Source: Helicoverpa zea | Lineage: Eukaryota > Arthropoda > Insecta > Lepidoptera > Noctuidae | DNA length: 64,000 nucleotides | NCBI RefSeq assembly: GCF_022581195.2 | Contig: NC_061452.1 | Span: 5,277,501-5,341,500 of the forward strand | Reading direction: 5' to 3' | Shown: positions 1-12,768 of the stretch, piece after piece | Layout: every line of letters begins with the position of its first letter | Numbering within the stretch: the first letter of the stretch is position 1 | Position numbers and translations under genes: made by a program | The notes under the pieces: model-generated | What the model was told of the DNA's origin: nothing | Databases searched by the model: none | What the model saw: the letters and a program-made list of their open reading frames with translations, nothing else

Positions 1-1155
1 CAATCACAATTAAAATATTCTCTTACATCTGATTTTAAGTCTACCCAACTTTTAAACAATCAAAGTAAGATTCTAATTGTTCATAGCGAGGTTGCGTCTT
101 ATCTCTACAGCATTGGCGTTGGGATAAAAGAAAAGATAGCAAACTTTATTCAGTCTTAATTTAATTAATTGTCCCCCTCTTCCTGTATCTATCGACAGCC
201 ATCTTTTATTTATGTACCCGCGAGCTGTGTGCCGCTCCGCCTGTTAAATTATACAGTCTGGTTGCACTGTATGCGTTTGGATTTGAAATCTTTGAAATAG
301 GTTTTAGTCCATTGTTCTATGGGTTTTTTTTTTAACGGCCAGTTGTATTTGTATCTATAGTTCTTATCGGTTTAAAAATAGAATGTATCGTTCGCATGTT
401 GATTAAAAAAGCGAGTACAATTATGTAAAACAGTGATATTCATAAGTACGTTAATTGCTAGGGACTGCAAAGGGTGGATCAATTAAGAGTCATTATAGTA
501 AGCTTTAGTTTTTTAACCGTTACTTATCTTGACTTGTAGTGAAAAAATTAGGAGGGGGGAAGTACCTACCTATGTAACAGAAAAGGCTGTGATAAAAAGA
601 AAGGTTCCTTTTTCAAAATTGCCGTTTGATTAGCTCAATTTACCGGTTCCCTTCCACCAAACTCGCAAAACAATTGTCAAATATTTTTGCGCTGAGATTT
701 AACAGGTGCAAATGTTATTATTTCTTTACCAAGTGGTTTCTTAAAAACACGCGGTGATTTGAAAATGAAAGAAATTTATTTCTAAGCAACGACATCAATA
801 AAAAACCCTTCAATTTTATAATTCTAATAAGACTCGAGGGATGTTATTGAAAGGCCTTTATTTAATAAAATGCCAAGAAAATCGGGCCAAACGCTTTATG
901 AAAGAAAAATATCAACCTACCTGCATATTCATAATTTATTTTTCGCCTACCCACCGCTACGTAATCGGTTTATATTGAGAAAACCTTTCACGGATAAATA
1001 ATAGGTGCTTTATAATTGGCCAAGTGGAAGCCTGTATTTAAGGTTTTTTTATGTTGTGTAATATGTAATGACAGGCATTTTAATTGGTCTTTCTTTAGCA
1101 TTAAGTATGAATATAGGTCGTCTAGGCGTTGTATGATGAGGAGTTATTAGGGTCA
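1..1155. other. AT-rich non-coding sequence, no feature seen
   Basis: This stretch is AT-rich with short homopolymer runs and no long open frame on either strand. I saw no tRNA-like promoter, terminal inverted repeat or tandem array. It is most simply unique intronic or intergenic DNA. Confidence 0.5.
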
Positions 1156-1164
1156 TGCACAGAA

Positions 1165-1461
1165 CTGTTACAGCCTTTTTATCGTCACACTGCTGGGCAC
1201 AGGCCTCCTCTCACACGGAGAAGGATTGAGCATTAATCACCACGCTTGCTCAATGCGGGTTGGTGATTTCAGACTATAGTCCAGGTTTCCTCAAGATGTT
1301 TTCCTTCACCTTTTTATCAGCCATTGGTGTCTAAGATATACTTAGAAAGTACATACAAACTTAGAAAAGATGAATTGGTACTTGCCTGACCTGGAATCGA
1401 ACCCACACCCTCATACTCGAGAGGTTGGTTCTTTAACCACTAGGCCACCACGACTTTTTTT
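1165..1461 (-). mobile_element. tRNA-headed SINE, full length, with 9-bp target duplication
   Basis: A short retroposon lies on the minus strand. Its pol III head is at the right end: a B box (GGTTCGATTCC, complement at 1393-1403) and an A-box-like stretch in the complement of about 1425-1454. The body, about 1170-1320, is a sequence I recognise as common in Lepidoptera. The element is bracketed by the direct repeat TGCACAGAA at 1156-1164 and 1462-1470, which marks target-primed insertion. The head closely resembles that of the SINE at 42611-43002, but the body differs, so the two are probably related families sharing a head. The 62-codon minus frame across its head is chance. Confidence 0.85.
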
Positions 1462-1470
1462 TGCACAGAA

Positions 1471-3520
1471 AAACATTTTAATTAGAAAGCCTACATGACA
1501 TGACAGAATACGATGACTATATTGTATGAAACTTGGAAAAATTTTCACCATTACTTTTAATGTAGGGTAATGAGAAGTAGCGATTTTTTTAATTACCAAG
1601 AACAGAGAAGAAAAATTTATATTGATTTCATAGTCTCTTACTTAAGAAGATACCTTGATCTGTATTTCTTATTTTAGTGACATATGTAGGTATATGTTTT
1701 AATATTTATTTAAACACATTAAATAATAGAATTGAAAAAATTATACAATAAATCATGTAGCATAGTATTCTACCCGACATAAAAATACTGCCTCTATTTT
1801 TCACTGTATCTATCCAACAATCAACCGTGTCCCAGTTTAACTAGCAATCGCGGTCGCCAATATTATCGGCAAATATCTACGTAAAATATTGACTGGACCT
1901 TTACGTATTTATCTTACGTCCCGCGGTTGTAAAGTAAACGTACGACGGCCAATAACAACAGAACCGCGATTCCACATATAAACAATCAACCCGTCGCCGC
2001 CTGAGTAATGCGAACATTAGCGGGTACTCCACGCGGGTTCATCAGGCCCCCGTGAATTAACGCCGTCTTAAGTACAAACGCACACCGATGTTTTATACGT
2101 CGCTTTTAATTAAATTACATTGCGTGCTTCGAAAGCCGCAAACGCCCGCCGTACGTGTAACGTGCGCTGTTCATGTTTTTATGAGTAGTAAAATTTATTA
2201 AAATATAGCGGATTATGTCCTTAATGCCGTGTGGAAATTAAAATGATTTATTTTGACGGCGTTTTTTTTTTTTTCCTTTTACGTCTGTATTTTTGGAAAC
2301 AACGCTTGAAATATTAAAAATGGAATTTGAGCTTTGCGTATAAGTTTTGAATTGCATTTGCAACTCGTTTTTGCTGCAAAAATGTTTTAAAAGCATATAG
2401 TGTGAGCTTTTCAGTGGAAGCAGTCGAGATTTGTTTACAATTTGCTATCGAATGTTGAAACGAAAGTTTATTGCAGTTGACATGGTAAAAAAACGAAATA
2501 TTTCCAACGACAGTAAAATTGCAATTTTTCTTTCAAATTATGGTCTAAATTGAGCTGTCCTTGCCGTAAGGAACATGCCTCCCCTTTCAACTTTTCGTAT
2601 AAAAAGACGAAACCGTAAAGTCGGAATGTAACAAGACCGTTTAGTGCGGTGACCGAGCAGAATCAACCCCTACTATCGAGGCTCCCCTCGACCCAAATCG
2701 TGAAATAATGGACACCACAGCAAGCGATCACGTCGCAAATAGCTCACGCACAATCGAATTAATTAATCATGAGAAGCGAGTTCCACTGAAGTTAAAAAAC
2801 TTATCGAAGTCGCCGGCGAAGTTTTAAGGAGAAGCTAACGAGGAATAGGACCGTAGATGAGAGATGAAAGTTCAGCCGGAGCTGCGAGGGAGAGGAACGG
2901 CAGCGCCAGACAAGAATAGCTGCAATTTAAAACTCGATTAGAATTCGAACATTGAGCGGGCGCGGTTATTAAAAACGGTGTCGTGGTACCGCGTCGAGGA
3001 CTTCGATTTCATGAAACCGCAGTAAAAGTTCTGCTGCAGTCGTTTGTTTTTTGTGTTACCAAACTTCACCAAATCTAATTATTTGCGAAAGCAAGACACA
3101 GCTTGCTGCGATTACGGCGGTTATGTTATTGCCTGCACAAACACATCGGAAAAGATTACATCGGGCCGATTTGCACGCTGTGGAATAGCAGCATTCGCAG
3201 AAATCAACATTTATATTGTCTGTGAGGCAATTGTAGTTCAAGTACAATGCTCTTTATGCTTACTGTCATTTGCATGTAGAGAGAAAATGCTATAGAAAAG
3301 GAGGTATTGGAAATTCGCGTTACCGTAAAATCTTATTTACCATAAAGTGTCAAACGAGAGTGGCAGAAGTTGGCAGCTTTGTTTACGAGCTATAAAATAA
3401 ATCGAATGAGACTGTGACTTCGGTGGCGCAGCCTGGCCCTGTACTTAAATACTCGTACGTGCTTCTGCTTATGTACATAACCGCTCCGAACTGTTCATGC
3501 TATATAGATGTAACTACTGA
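1471..3520. other. Non-coding sequence; less AT-rich patches at about 1850-2160 and 2560-3050
   Basis: No gene or repeat is recognised. Two patches stand out by higher GC and few long homopolymers: about 1850-2160 and about 2560-3050. Neither has a sustained open frame. The 83-codon plus frame at 3044-3295 has a minus-strand frame overlapping it and no recognisable motif, so I treat it as chance. Such patches in insect introns can be conserved regulatory DNA, but nothing here proves that. Confidence 0.4.
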
Positions 3521-3827
3521 AAAAGAATTATTATTAAAAAAACAAAATACCCGACTGCACACTAAAAAAAGAGTAAAACAAGCCCCACAATAATATTTAA
3601 TTTATAAATATTGATGGAAAGCATCGCAGGCGGGGACCAACAGAGGCTTATTTATAGTCATTTCGGTTGTGCACCATTTAGCAGAATTTTCGTTGGTGGC
3701 GGTCAAGGTGGTCCCCGCCTGCGATGCTTTCCATCAATATTTATAAATTAAATATTATTGTGGGGCTTGTTTCACTCTTTTTTTAGTGTGCAGTCGGGTA
3801 TTTTGTTTTTTTAATAATAATTCTTTT
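3521..3827. mobile_element. Foldback (hairpin) element with 119-bp arms
   Basis: The left arm (3521-3639) and right arm (3709-3827) are inverted copies of each other with one mismatch that I could find, separated by a 69-bp spacer. Each arm contains the motif TACCCGACTGC near its outer part. The same motif, inverted, closes the repeat ending near 4494. No clear target duplication flanks the outer ends. It is probably a MITE or a foldback rearrangement of the neighbouring repeat family. A transcript across it would form a long double-stranded stem. Confidence 0.75.
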
Positions 3828-4179
3828 ATTTATAACTTTTTAGCTGTTTTTATTTAACGAAAATGTTGTAGATGTAGAAGACTATGTATATGTAAGTACC
3901 ATTTTAAATTATTTCGACGACATTTGGCTTTAGATTACGAGTGATGTTACTCCGCAACATAAATTTACCGCCAATCTGGACTGTTGGTAGTGAAGAAGAA
4001 AAATAATTAGGTGAGTCATTACTGCTGAAGACCGTCAACGACGTGTGCCCTTATGCGTGTGCCCGCATTCGGGCTGTATACTCGAGCATATCCCCCTCCG
4101 CACCGCGCCGCGCGCCGCATGCCAGGCCACGCCCTATCTTTTTGCTTGCTAACGCATGAGTTGCTTTGCGTTGACGCAG
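3828..4179. other. Non-coding spacer with a GC-rich patch
   Basis: No gene is seen. A short CG-rich patch (about 4090-4135, rich in CGCGCC-type words) interrupts otherwise AT-rich DNA. It has no inverted terminal repeats that I can detect. Confidence 0.35.
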
Positions 4180-4494
4180 AATTAACATGTTCCCGTGGGA
4201 ATTTTGAGAAAAAACGTATCCTATATTAATTATTACTCCCGTGATTGAAATGAATCTAATGATACCGCATACATATTTTTTTAAAGGGAAATTTAGAAAA
4301 AATATCCCGTGGGACTTTTAGGATAAAATGTATCCTATGACACTCCCGTAATCAAGACAAATCTAACGATACCTCATACATCAAAATCCATCAAGCCGTT
4401 TAGGCTACAGGAGGTCACAAAGGAACAGACATACATACATACTTACATACACTCGAAAAACATTACCCTCCTTCTTTGGCAGTCGGGTAATGAT
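4180..4494 (-). repeat. Degenerate lepidopteran interspersed repeat ending in CAGTCGGGTA
   Basis: The stretch contains two diverged internal copies of a block around the words CCCGTGGGA and TATCCTA (about 4192-4260 and 4305-4375). These are followed by a (CATA)n-like run at about 4429-4450, then a closing motif GGCAGTCGGGTA at about 4480-4491. The block order and the closing motif match a repeat I have often seen in Lepidoptera, read on the minus strand. I cannot assign its class. The closing motif links it to the hairpin at 3521-3827, so the two may be parts of one rearranged insertion. Confidence 0.55.
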
Positions 4495-7400
4495 AAAGTT
4501 ATTGAAAATAAGAGCTTGGCTTTTGGTAAAAGTAGCGCATTTTTGCGGAGTCCTTTACACATTTTAGACATGAGTTATTGCAATTTCACCCATTTATTTT
4601 AATGATATAGGTAAACGGATAATTCTTGGAAATCATCTTGTGATGTTTTAAATTAAATCATATGTGGTACAATGTATTTTTATCCTAGGAATAATGATAT
4701 CGAAATTATTCTTGTTACACATGAGAAGCTCCCTTTCAAAACATCATAAAGATAAAAGCGTACGTTACGCGAAATTTCAATTATAAATTAACCCAATTTT
4801 AATTATAAATTATTCAACACATTAGCTTAGCCCTATTTACTCCCACGAGAATCGGTAGCGTGCTGTACATTACAAATTCCTATCGCGAACACACAAACAT
4901 AATAATTTAAAATGAACGAAAACATTTTTTACTCGATCCCAAAGGCAATGTCGCGGGCAAAAAGTAAGTTTGTTCCAGCACGAACATAGCTATTCTATCG
5001 CGGGCACTAATTACTTTATCGGGCAAACCGTGTCAATGAAATGCAGTGTTTTCATTGAAATACACGTCGATTAAATTATAATTTGCCAATCAGGTCTAAC
5101 AGTTGGGTAAAATACGGATAGCGTTGTAGCGCCAATCAAAATTGCAAATTTGAGCGCTGCTTCGTTAACTATGCGAACTGGCATTAACAAGATTGTCCTT
5201 ACATTGCATTCGTAAAAATGTAAACTGGTGTTTCGATATTCCGTGGAAGTTCAGTGAGGCGTTAAATGCCCGTTGTGTGGACAATAGCGAAGCTCCCGAG
5301 ATAAAATGAGAAATATCACCGTCCGACATCTTGTGCTGTTTTTATTCGAGTATTATTCTGTATTTCGCATCTTTATGCAGTCTCGGTGGAACCCCTTTCA
5401 AGACAATCGTTAAATAAAGTTAGTTTAAATGAAGCGTATTTTCAGCAGCCTAAATTATGTTGCCTAATAGCTCCGTATAAACACATTCGGAACCATTTTC
5501 CTACAACACATTGCTGGCATACCGCGAAACTTTTGAATGCAGGATTTTTTAATTTAGTGGCCAAGAATAGAAGAACTAAAAAAAATATGACTTATTTTCC
5601 AGCCTATTTCGTCCAACCACTTTTACGATTAAATAAGAAATTAAGTTTTATATTAACCTAATGTCTATAAACTAAAGGAAACGCAAAGATGGAACCTATG
5701 AATTACCTGAACATAAGATTTTCGTTTAGAAACTCTTGAGTAAACCTAGATTTTATGGTTTATGGCCCGTAATAACTACCAGTAAAATTATTTACTACGA
5801 TTGCACTAAAGTTTATAAAATAAACATAGCTAAAGGTATGATTAAATGCAAAAGAGTCGTTGATATTTAATTACACTGGTTGATATATATTATATTTTTA
5901 TCTAATTTATGGACCCACTTATGAAAAGTAGCTTAATAGTTTTGATTGAGCAATTCTAAAGACAAAGGGAAACAAACAAACTGAATTTTGCACTTACGAT
6001 ATTCATATTATTTTCAATTTTAAACTATGAATGATAAATAATTTTTCTCCCTCTATATAGATATTAATTTAAAATTCTTATAATTTTGTTCATGTGTGTT
6101 TCAGTACCATTGAAGTCTGATTTAATGATTATTTCATGCTCTTGACATGATCTGCTTTTCCCATTAAGCGCACTCGATGTAAAACGAAAAAGTATAATTT
6201 TTCAAGCCATAACCCTTTTAACAACTTAATACAACACGCAGCGGCCAGTTACGTCGGCGTTTATAATGAATAATGATCAATAAAATCCTACCAAACGCGA
6301 CCGCGTATAATCCCAAAGAGCTTTTATACCGCGCCTACAAAACATACGATATAATTACATTTTGCTTTCTTCGTTAAAACATCACAAACGTGACTTATGT
6401 CCGCGCGTTCGTTTGATCTTAGTTATAGTCCCCTTAACTTGAAAATAATATTTAGCGAAATGGACTACGATGTGAGGGTACGTAATTAATTAAATTAAGT
6501 TCGGTATACGTTAGGAACAAAGTTGGATGTGGCTACCGGCGACTTGTTAATAGCTAAGGGAGATGATCCCTCGGTCCGAGCCGTATGCGGTCCCCCGGTC
6601 CCCAGAGTGCCAGGACTGGAGGCCTCGACACCCCGCATGCTAATAGCCAATCATATTCTGTTTACATTCCATCACCGAGTATGAATAATTTGTTATTGTC
6701 TGCGCAAACATGGCGCGTGCCGCGCCACGACTGCCATTGTCTACTGGATTAATTTGCTGTCCAGTGTCGACACAATCGAGCTGCCGATTCAATGCCAACG
6801 ATATCAAAGAACAATTGGGCCCACTCCGATTGTAGCCGATTAATAGAAATCGAAAATTGGATTTTATTATCCGAATGCACGCTGTTACTTTATTCTCTTG
6901 TTTATGCTCTGTTAAATTAAATGTTATTGGTATTCAATTAAACTGACTTGCAGTGCGTATAAGATTCATGGGATTTTTTCCTCACTGTTTTTCATTCGAT
7001 GGTGTTTTCCAAACATAGGAGTTTGCATGTAAAGGCATCGACATAACAATTGAAAATTTGTATTTGTTACGCCAATTCTGCGTCTGCTGCAAACTTTATG
7101 AGACGGAATATATTTTATCTTATCTACTAAAATTTGAGCAATGTAACATGCCCCACCTACATATCAAACTGGATATCAGACGTAAAATTAACAAGAAGGC
7201 TCTTGTTGAACCTAAATCCAATAGTTACCTGTCCCACAATTACAAAGCTACATCTCCCTGATACAGAGCGACCAATGAAACAGTGCCTCATTGAATAGAG
7301 TATGGTACTTCATATAAATCCCGTTCAATACATGTTTAAGTATCTCGCATGCTGTGAGCCGGGTTCACATTGTAAGTAAGCCTTGAGGGCTTCTCAGTAA

Positions 7401-8264
7401 ACCATGTTACGCCGTAAATCTCGCAAGGTGCCTGTATCCTGCCTGTATCGAGCTCGAGCGCTTGCAAATTGCCGACTATCGATGGATGGGAGGTGGTCAA
7501 CTTTTATTGTGTAGATGCTCTTGGGGTTATTGTTGATTCTTTTGTTTTTGAGGGGCAGTGGGTGGAACCAGATAGAGGTCAGACCTTCTTAAGACAGGGT
7601 GAGTGCTAGATGTCACTTAGGTGGTGGACACTTCAGTAGATTTTTGAAATATTAAAACGACAGGTTAACTTTTTAGTTAAGATTGTAGATGCTGCGTCTA
7701 TTTATCTAAGTTAAGTAAACAAGTGAATAACAACGTATACTAAATCAGTAAAAATTATTGCAAAATAAAAACAACAAAACCTCGGCACAGGCCATAAAAT
7801 CTCGACAAAATTGGGACATTATTCCAAATATTTGCAGTTCATAATTTCGTTCCTCCACCTTGTTACTTCACAATAAACGGTAGATTAAGCTGGTGTACTA
7901 TCGAGCGTGGTTTCTGGCAATCAATTTTGGTTAGACAATATTGGATTTTAATTAACAGTATCGCAGGTCGCACTCGCTTCGGCTAATCGATGAACTATGC
8001 CGTCGTTGTCAATGGTTATTGTGGTAACCGCCATTAGATTTATTATTATCGTCTCTGCCGATGATACTTTGTTATTAAATTAGGCAGCGTTCGGGAATTC
8101 TTTCGGGCCTGCCAATTTTCGTAATGACAGTTTATTAGAGGCCCCTGTTTAGCAGTTTGTCTTTATGGGACATTATTTTGCTGCTATGACTATATAATGT
8201 GCGGGTTCTTTCAACGAAGCTGTAATTTCATTTAAGACTCGATGAAATATTTTAAAGTATTTTA
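4495..8264. other. Non-coding sequence, mainly unique
   Basis: No gene, tRNA or repeat family is recognised. Frames up to 91 codons (5386-5661 plus, 7058-7261 plus) have no recognisable motif and sit in low-complexity AT-rich context. About 6230-6860 is less AT-rich and has homeodomain-like AT cores such as TTTATAATGAATAA, plus a CG-rich block near 6570-6650. It might hold regulatory DNA, but that is inference only. Confidence 0.4.
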
Positions 8265-8546
8265 ATATTCATTAGGGTGTCCCTTATATGGCAAAAAAAA
8301 AATTTTTTTAGAATTTCGAAACGCATACCCTCCAATTTTTTTATAAATGCTAAAATGTACTTAAATATGAAATTTCATATCTGTAGCATGTTTGCAACCT
8401 GTGCCGACCGGGCTCTAAAGTTTAATAAAAAATGGTGTTTTGGTCTGACGTTTTGGGTTGATCCAAAACTAATTAAAATGCAACAAATAAAGTAAATATG
8501 AGTAATACTAAAAAAATATCAATACAAACTTTTATTTAAATACAAA

Positions 8547-10227
8547 TTATAATAATAATGAATTAGGGTAACTTCTCTTTAGTGTAGTTTTTTTACAGTC
8601 TGGATACAGATTTCTATGTTCCTGAACATAACGCAACAAAAACTGATTTTGCTCTTCTTCAGCCGTGATAAGACCATTATAATCTTGCATTAATTTAACA
8701 GCTCTTTCAGCAGTGTCATTTACGACCTTCAAACGACTTAATCGTCTTCTAGCTTCCAAAAAAGCAGGATTGTCACCCCACGAAGATACGTCTTCCCGAA
8801 GAAAACTGTCGTCGATCTGTAGTCGAGATAGAAATCGTTTGCTTCTTTGAGTTACAAAATCATCCAGCGTCATATCTGAAATAAAGAAAAAACCATTAAA
8901 ATAAGCAAAAACTAAACCGCAAAACTTTGAAAAAGAAACAAGAAAATATTAAGTACTTACCAAACAAATTTTGCGTAATTTCTTCCTTCGATGGGACATA
9001 GCGTTTAGAGGAATCTGAACTTTCGTCTCTGTTTAAATTATTAATAATTTTTGTCTTGGTTTTGGTATCAACTTCTTCATCAAAGAGTGATAATATGACT
9101 GTTTCTTCACACAAATACCATAAATGACGAATAAACTTGCTTATGGATGCCTTGGAAATTGTCGCGTCTACTTTTTCATATTCTTTTAGAGCTTTCAAAA
9201 AGGACAAGTCTTGGTTAGGTGCTTTAACTGCCATTGTACATTCGAGCCAAGGTTTGGTATACAAGGTGACGATAAATAAACAAACATCTTGTAGAGCATT
9301 TTTGTCCTTTGCAGTAATTTTAAGTTGCAATTGAAGCAAACATATTTTTATAGAATAGATTGCTCTCGCCATCCATCGCGCTTGATGCAAAGCTCGGGGG
9401 GCCTGAGTTTTAGTTTATACACTGTGTCTCCTCCTAAGAACACAACGCATAGTTCAACCAATTCGCGGTAATCGTCTCTAACAAACAGTTCAGTCTTATA
9501 AAAAGTTAACAAAGATGTAATGTTTGTCTTAGCAATATGTGCTTTAACGAAATTTCGTGCCTCTTTTAAAACTGTTTTCAGGGCAAGGAATCTGAGTACT
9601 AAGTTCAGAGTTCGAAATCTGTTCCTCATCCGAATTCTCAAGACATTCCAAGTTATCTATCGAAGAAGTAGATGCAACAGCCAATAACTCTCTTTGTTTT
9701 ACCTTTCTTTCCTGTTCTTCCAATCGTCTTTACCTATCTCGTTCTTCTTTCTCCGCCAATTTTTTGTCGATTCCACCTAAGCATCCCGGTCGACCTGGCT
9801 CTCTCTGTTTCCTTAAGAAATCTTTGTCTTCCTCTATCTTCATTCTGTCAAAAGCATCTGCATATGCAATATCAAATAAGTTATCAAGGTCTTTTACAAA
9901 GTTAGTTTCACGATTCTTGAAAGTCAACTGAGGTTTCTTACAATTTTTTTGCAGCTCCCTCCAAACATGATATAAATCAACAAGTTTCTTCACGCAGTTA
10001 GGGATTGTCTTCGTAGGAATTCTGGCTTTTTCCCAAAATATAATGCACTCTCTTATAACAAGATTCGCACTTTCACTAACAGTCAGCTTGACTTCACGAA
10101 TATTGTAAAATAAAACGGTGAGAACTTGTCGATTAGATGGTAATTTTGCACCATTTATCTGGTGGCTTGGCAGTCCGATAAGGAAAATATTTTGTTTATT
10201 ACTTCGTAATTTCACAGACATTTTCAC
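8547..10227 (-). pseudogene. Broken transposase-like gene with one intact intron
   Basis: The gene reads on the minus strand. The first segment (10227-9733) opens with MKMSVKLRS and ends near the motif GRPGCLGGIDKKLA, followed by a charged stretch. A TAA stop at 9730-9732 interrupts it, but the same frame continues with a Glu/Arg-rich linker to about 9570. A frameshift at about 9565-9595 leads to a segment with ELFVRDDYRELVELCVVFLGG-like wording. A second frameshift near 9400 restores HQARWMARAIYSIK and, later, the motifs LWYLCEE and SLFDEEV. A GTAAGT...TTTCAG intron (8876-8960) joins this to the last 109 codons (VVNDTAERAVKL, EEEQNQFLL), which end at 8547. I know this motif set from uncharacterised transposase-like proteins in insects and Hydra, but cannot name the family. 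Position inside TAGGG inverted repeats supports a transposase role. At least three lesions make it inactive. Confidence 0.75.
8876..8960 (-). other. Canonical GT-AG intron of the transposase pseudogene
   Basis: On the minus strand the donor reads G|GTAAGT (intron first base at 8960) and the acceptor TTTATTTCAG|A (last intron base at 8876). The 85-bp intron is AT-rich with a T-rich tract before the acceptor. Removing it fuses the frames NLF and MTLDD through a shared Asp codon, which supports real splicing. Confidence 0.75.
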
Positions 10228-10480
10228 AAAATAAACAACAAGGCACTAAAAATGTTAGAAATCACTTATGAAATGACAATTGAAACTCGCAATAACAGGT
10301 CGCCGCGCTGCTCCCGCGCAACTTGTATGGACAAGTTAAAAACTCAAGTCGGCACGGGTTATCGCTTATAAATCGGGCTTATATTTATTTCTAGACTTTA
10401 TTAAGTCCATACGAAACTTTTTAGAAGGTATGCGTAAAAATATATTGAAGTTGAATTTTAAGGGACACCCTAATATTCAT

Positions 10481-12767
10481 GCTATCTTTTTTAAATGAAT
10501 GGTTCGGTTTTCAGCAAACGTTGATTTTTGTTCTATTGTGTTTGAAATTCAAAGCTCTGAACGAGTTCTTTTGCAAATAGTTTTTCAAAAAAATGTATGT
10601 TGAAAATGTATTTTCATTTTTCAAATCTGCAAATTACACTGTGAGACAAAAAACAAGACGATTTACCATTAAATAATTTAAGCAGATTTACTGTAAGTCT
10701 GAGTGGGTGAGCCAGGGGATTTTATTTATTCCATAGATGTGAACCTGCATGAATATGTGCAAGGCCGCGGTCTCTGGCGGCCTTATACATCAACATGCAC
10801 TTAAGCACTAAGCATGTAAGTGTTATGCTAATACTGCGGTATTTTTTGAGATCTAAGTTCGTGTAAAGGTGTGCAGTAAAATATTTTAGTCTGTTGTTTT
10901 GTCTAATTCTCTTATATGATCTGTGCTTGCCTACAATGCGAAATAAGGCACTTGGTTGGGGAGCATTGTTCCTTCAAACTTTTAGTCGGCCAACCGTATG
11001 TTCGGGCTTATAAATCATTATGAAATCAGGATTTCCTTATAATAAATATTTTGCAACCAACGTAATCGGGCCGTCTGCAGTTTTCGGGTAGAGTTTACTT
11101 TTTGCCGGTATTCTTAAACTAAGAAAAATATAAAAGATATCCGTATAGTTATGAAACACAATTCTGTAGGATTTTACGAGTTATTAGACGGATTTCCACG
11201 AAAAATATTGGTACGCATAACGAAAACCCGTTATGGGCAACAAAAAACTGACAGTCGATCGTGCTCCGACAGAAAATAAAACTGGCTTGTTCGTATGACG
11301 GCCAACTGAAATATTGTTAAACTTGCAAAACGAGTGGTTAGCGTAGCCTGTTGTCATGTAGTCAAATATCGATTTTATGAATTTTTTTTTTTGTTTAAAT
11401 CACGAGATCCATTCAGATTACTTTCTAGCTTACTTAAAAAACTGTGTTGTCAGGCGAACTCTTACTATGAAATCTACCTCTATTGCTTTGTCACTGTATT
11501 ACAAATGTTAAAAATAAACAGCTGCGCGTAAAGTAGTAATAACATTAAACTTGAATCCCGAAATTGTGCGACAAGTATCCAAAAAACAATGAAGATAGAT
11601 ATTTTTGTATTCCTTTGCTGCATCAATCAATCACATTTTTTTACGAATTTTAGATAAATATTTTTCCAAATTGTTTCTAACATTTAAAGAGTTAGAACAG
11701 AACTGCAGTGAAGAGATATAGGCATAGTTACTGAGCCGCAGCTGCGAGCAGTCTGAAGGCAGATTTGGGCAGGTTCAATGTGCTCCCTGGTCCCGGGGAC
11801 AAATTGTTGTACCATTATGAACATCTGTTTCTGGTGGTAAAAGGTATCATCCATTATTATGTAGATACCCATCTTAAAGTAAATGCATTGTCTTTTAAGC
11901 TAGTTTTTTATTTATTTATTTATTCATAATGGGAATGCTAATAAAATCAATGTTATGTGTGCATTTTTTTTTGTTTTATTATTTTTTAGCGGTCTTTTGT
12001 CGATGTCCAGTGTAGTTGATGTCGCTATTCAGGTTTTAGAATACAAAGTTTCTGAAGTTATTGATATATTTAACCTAATGTAGTTTAGATTTGTAAGATT
12101 CTTTCACTTTCAGTGTTAAATAGATTTCTCACTTCAACAATATTCACAGTATTGATACTGTCCCCAGTGGCATAAGTATCGTAAATGTGGTTCCACTACT
12201 CATACTAAGTTTGCTATTACGTGTAAGTCCGTCTGTCCCCTGTGACGGAATTAGTCTCAGACTGTTGAGGCGTGGCGACTGTATTCATGGCCAGATCTTA
12301 GGGTAGGGTTGGTTCAGTATGATTAATAAATCTATATCGTTTGTGTTGCTGTTTCTTTGAATAGGAACTTTTTACAATTATATCTTTGTGCATTTCACAC
12401 ATTGTCATTATGGTTTTTTGTTCTGTTTGTATTTGTAGTTTAGCTGTATGCAGAATTTTGTAATTTGATATGTACACTGAAACTTTTCGTCGTTTTGTAA
12501 ATGCCCATTTTGATTGTTATGAGTGGAAACTTGTTATTGGCCCTCTTCCACATTGTTACCCTAAACTAAACGATGTATCTATAAGTTTCCTTAAAATTAA
12601 TAAAATAAAAATAAAATATAATATAATCACGATGTCTAGATTTTAAAGGTATTGTAGGAATTTATTTATTTAACTTTATGCAATCCTAAAATTCACACTA
12701 GTCAACCTTAGGGTGATGCAGAGATAACATGGCAGGTGCATTAATTACTTAGGAATATGTAAAAAAC
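10481..12767. other. AT-rich non-coding sequence
   Basis: No gene or recognised repeat. It holds a short TTTA run at about 11905-11926 and several A/T homopolymers. The longest frames (65 codons at 11334-11531, 62 codons on the minus strand at 11684-11872) lack motifs. Confidence 0.45.
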
Positions 12768-12768
12768 A

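Larger units (their letters stand above)
8273..10472 (-). mobile_element. Decayed cut-and-paste DNA transposon (hAT-like ends), 2200 bp
   Basis: The element starts and ends with the inverted repeat TAGGGTGTCCCTTA; a second shared block, CGCATACC, lies further inside both ends. A perfect 8-bp direct repeat, ATATTCAT, flanks it at 8265-8272 and 10473-10480. Eight-base duplications and TAGGG-type tips are typical of the hAT superfamily, although P-type elements also make 8-bp duplications. The interior carries a minus-strand transposase-like gene spread over 10227 to 8547, broken by a stop and frameshifts. Intact ends would leave it mobilisable by a related enzyme; this copy cannot code for its own. 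Confidence 0.85.

Noticed and set aside
9672..9905. 77-codon plus-strand frame
   Set aside because: It is antisense to the transposase pseudogene, whose minus-strand wording is clearly protein-like.
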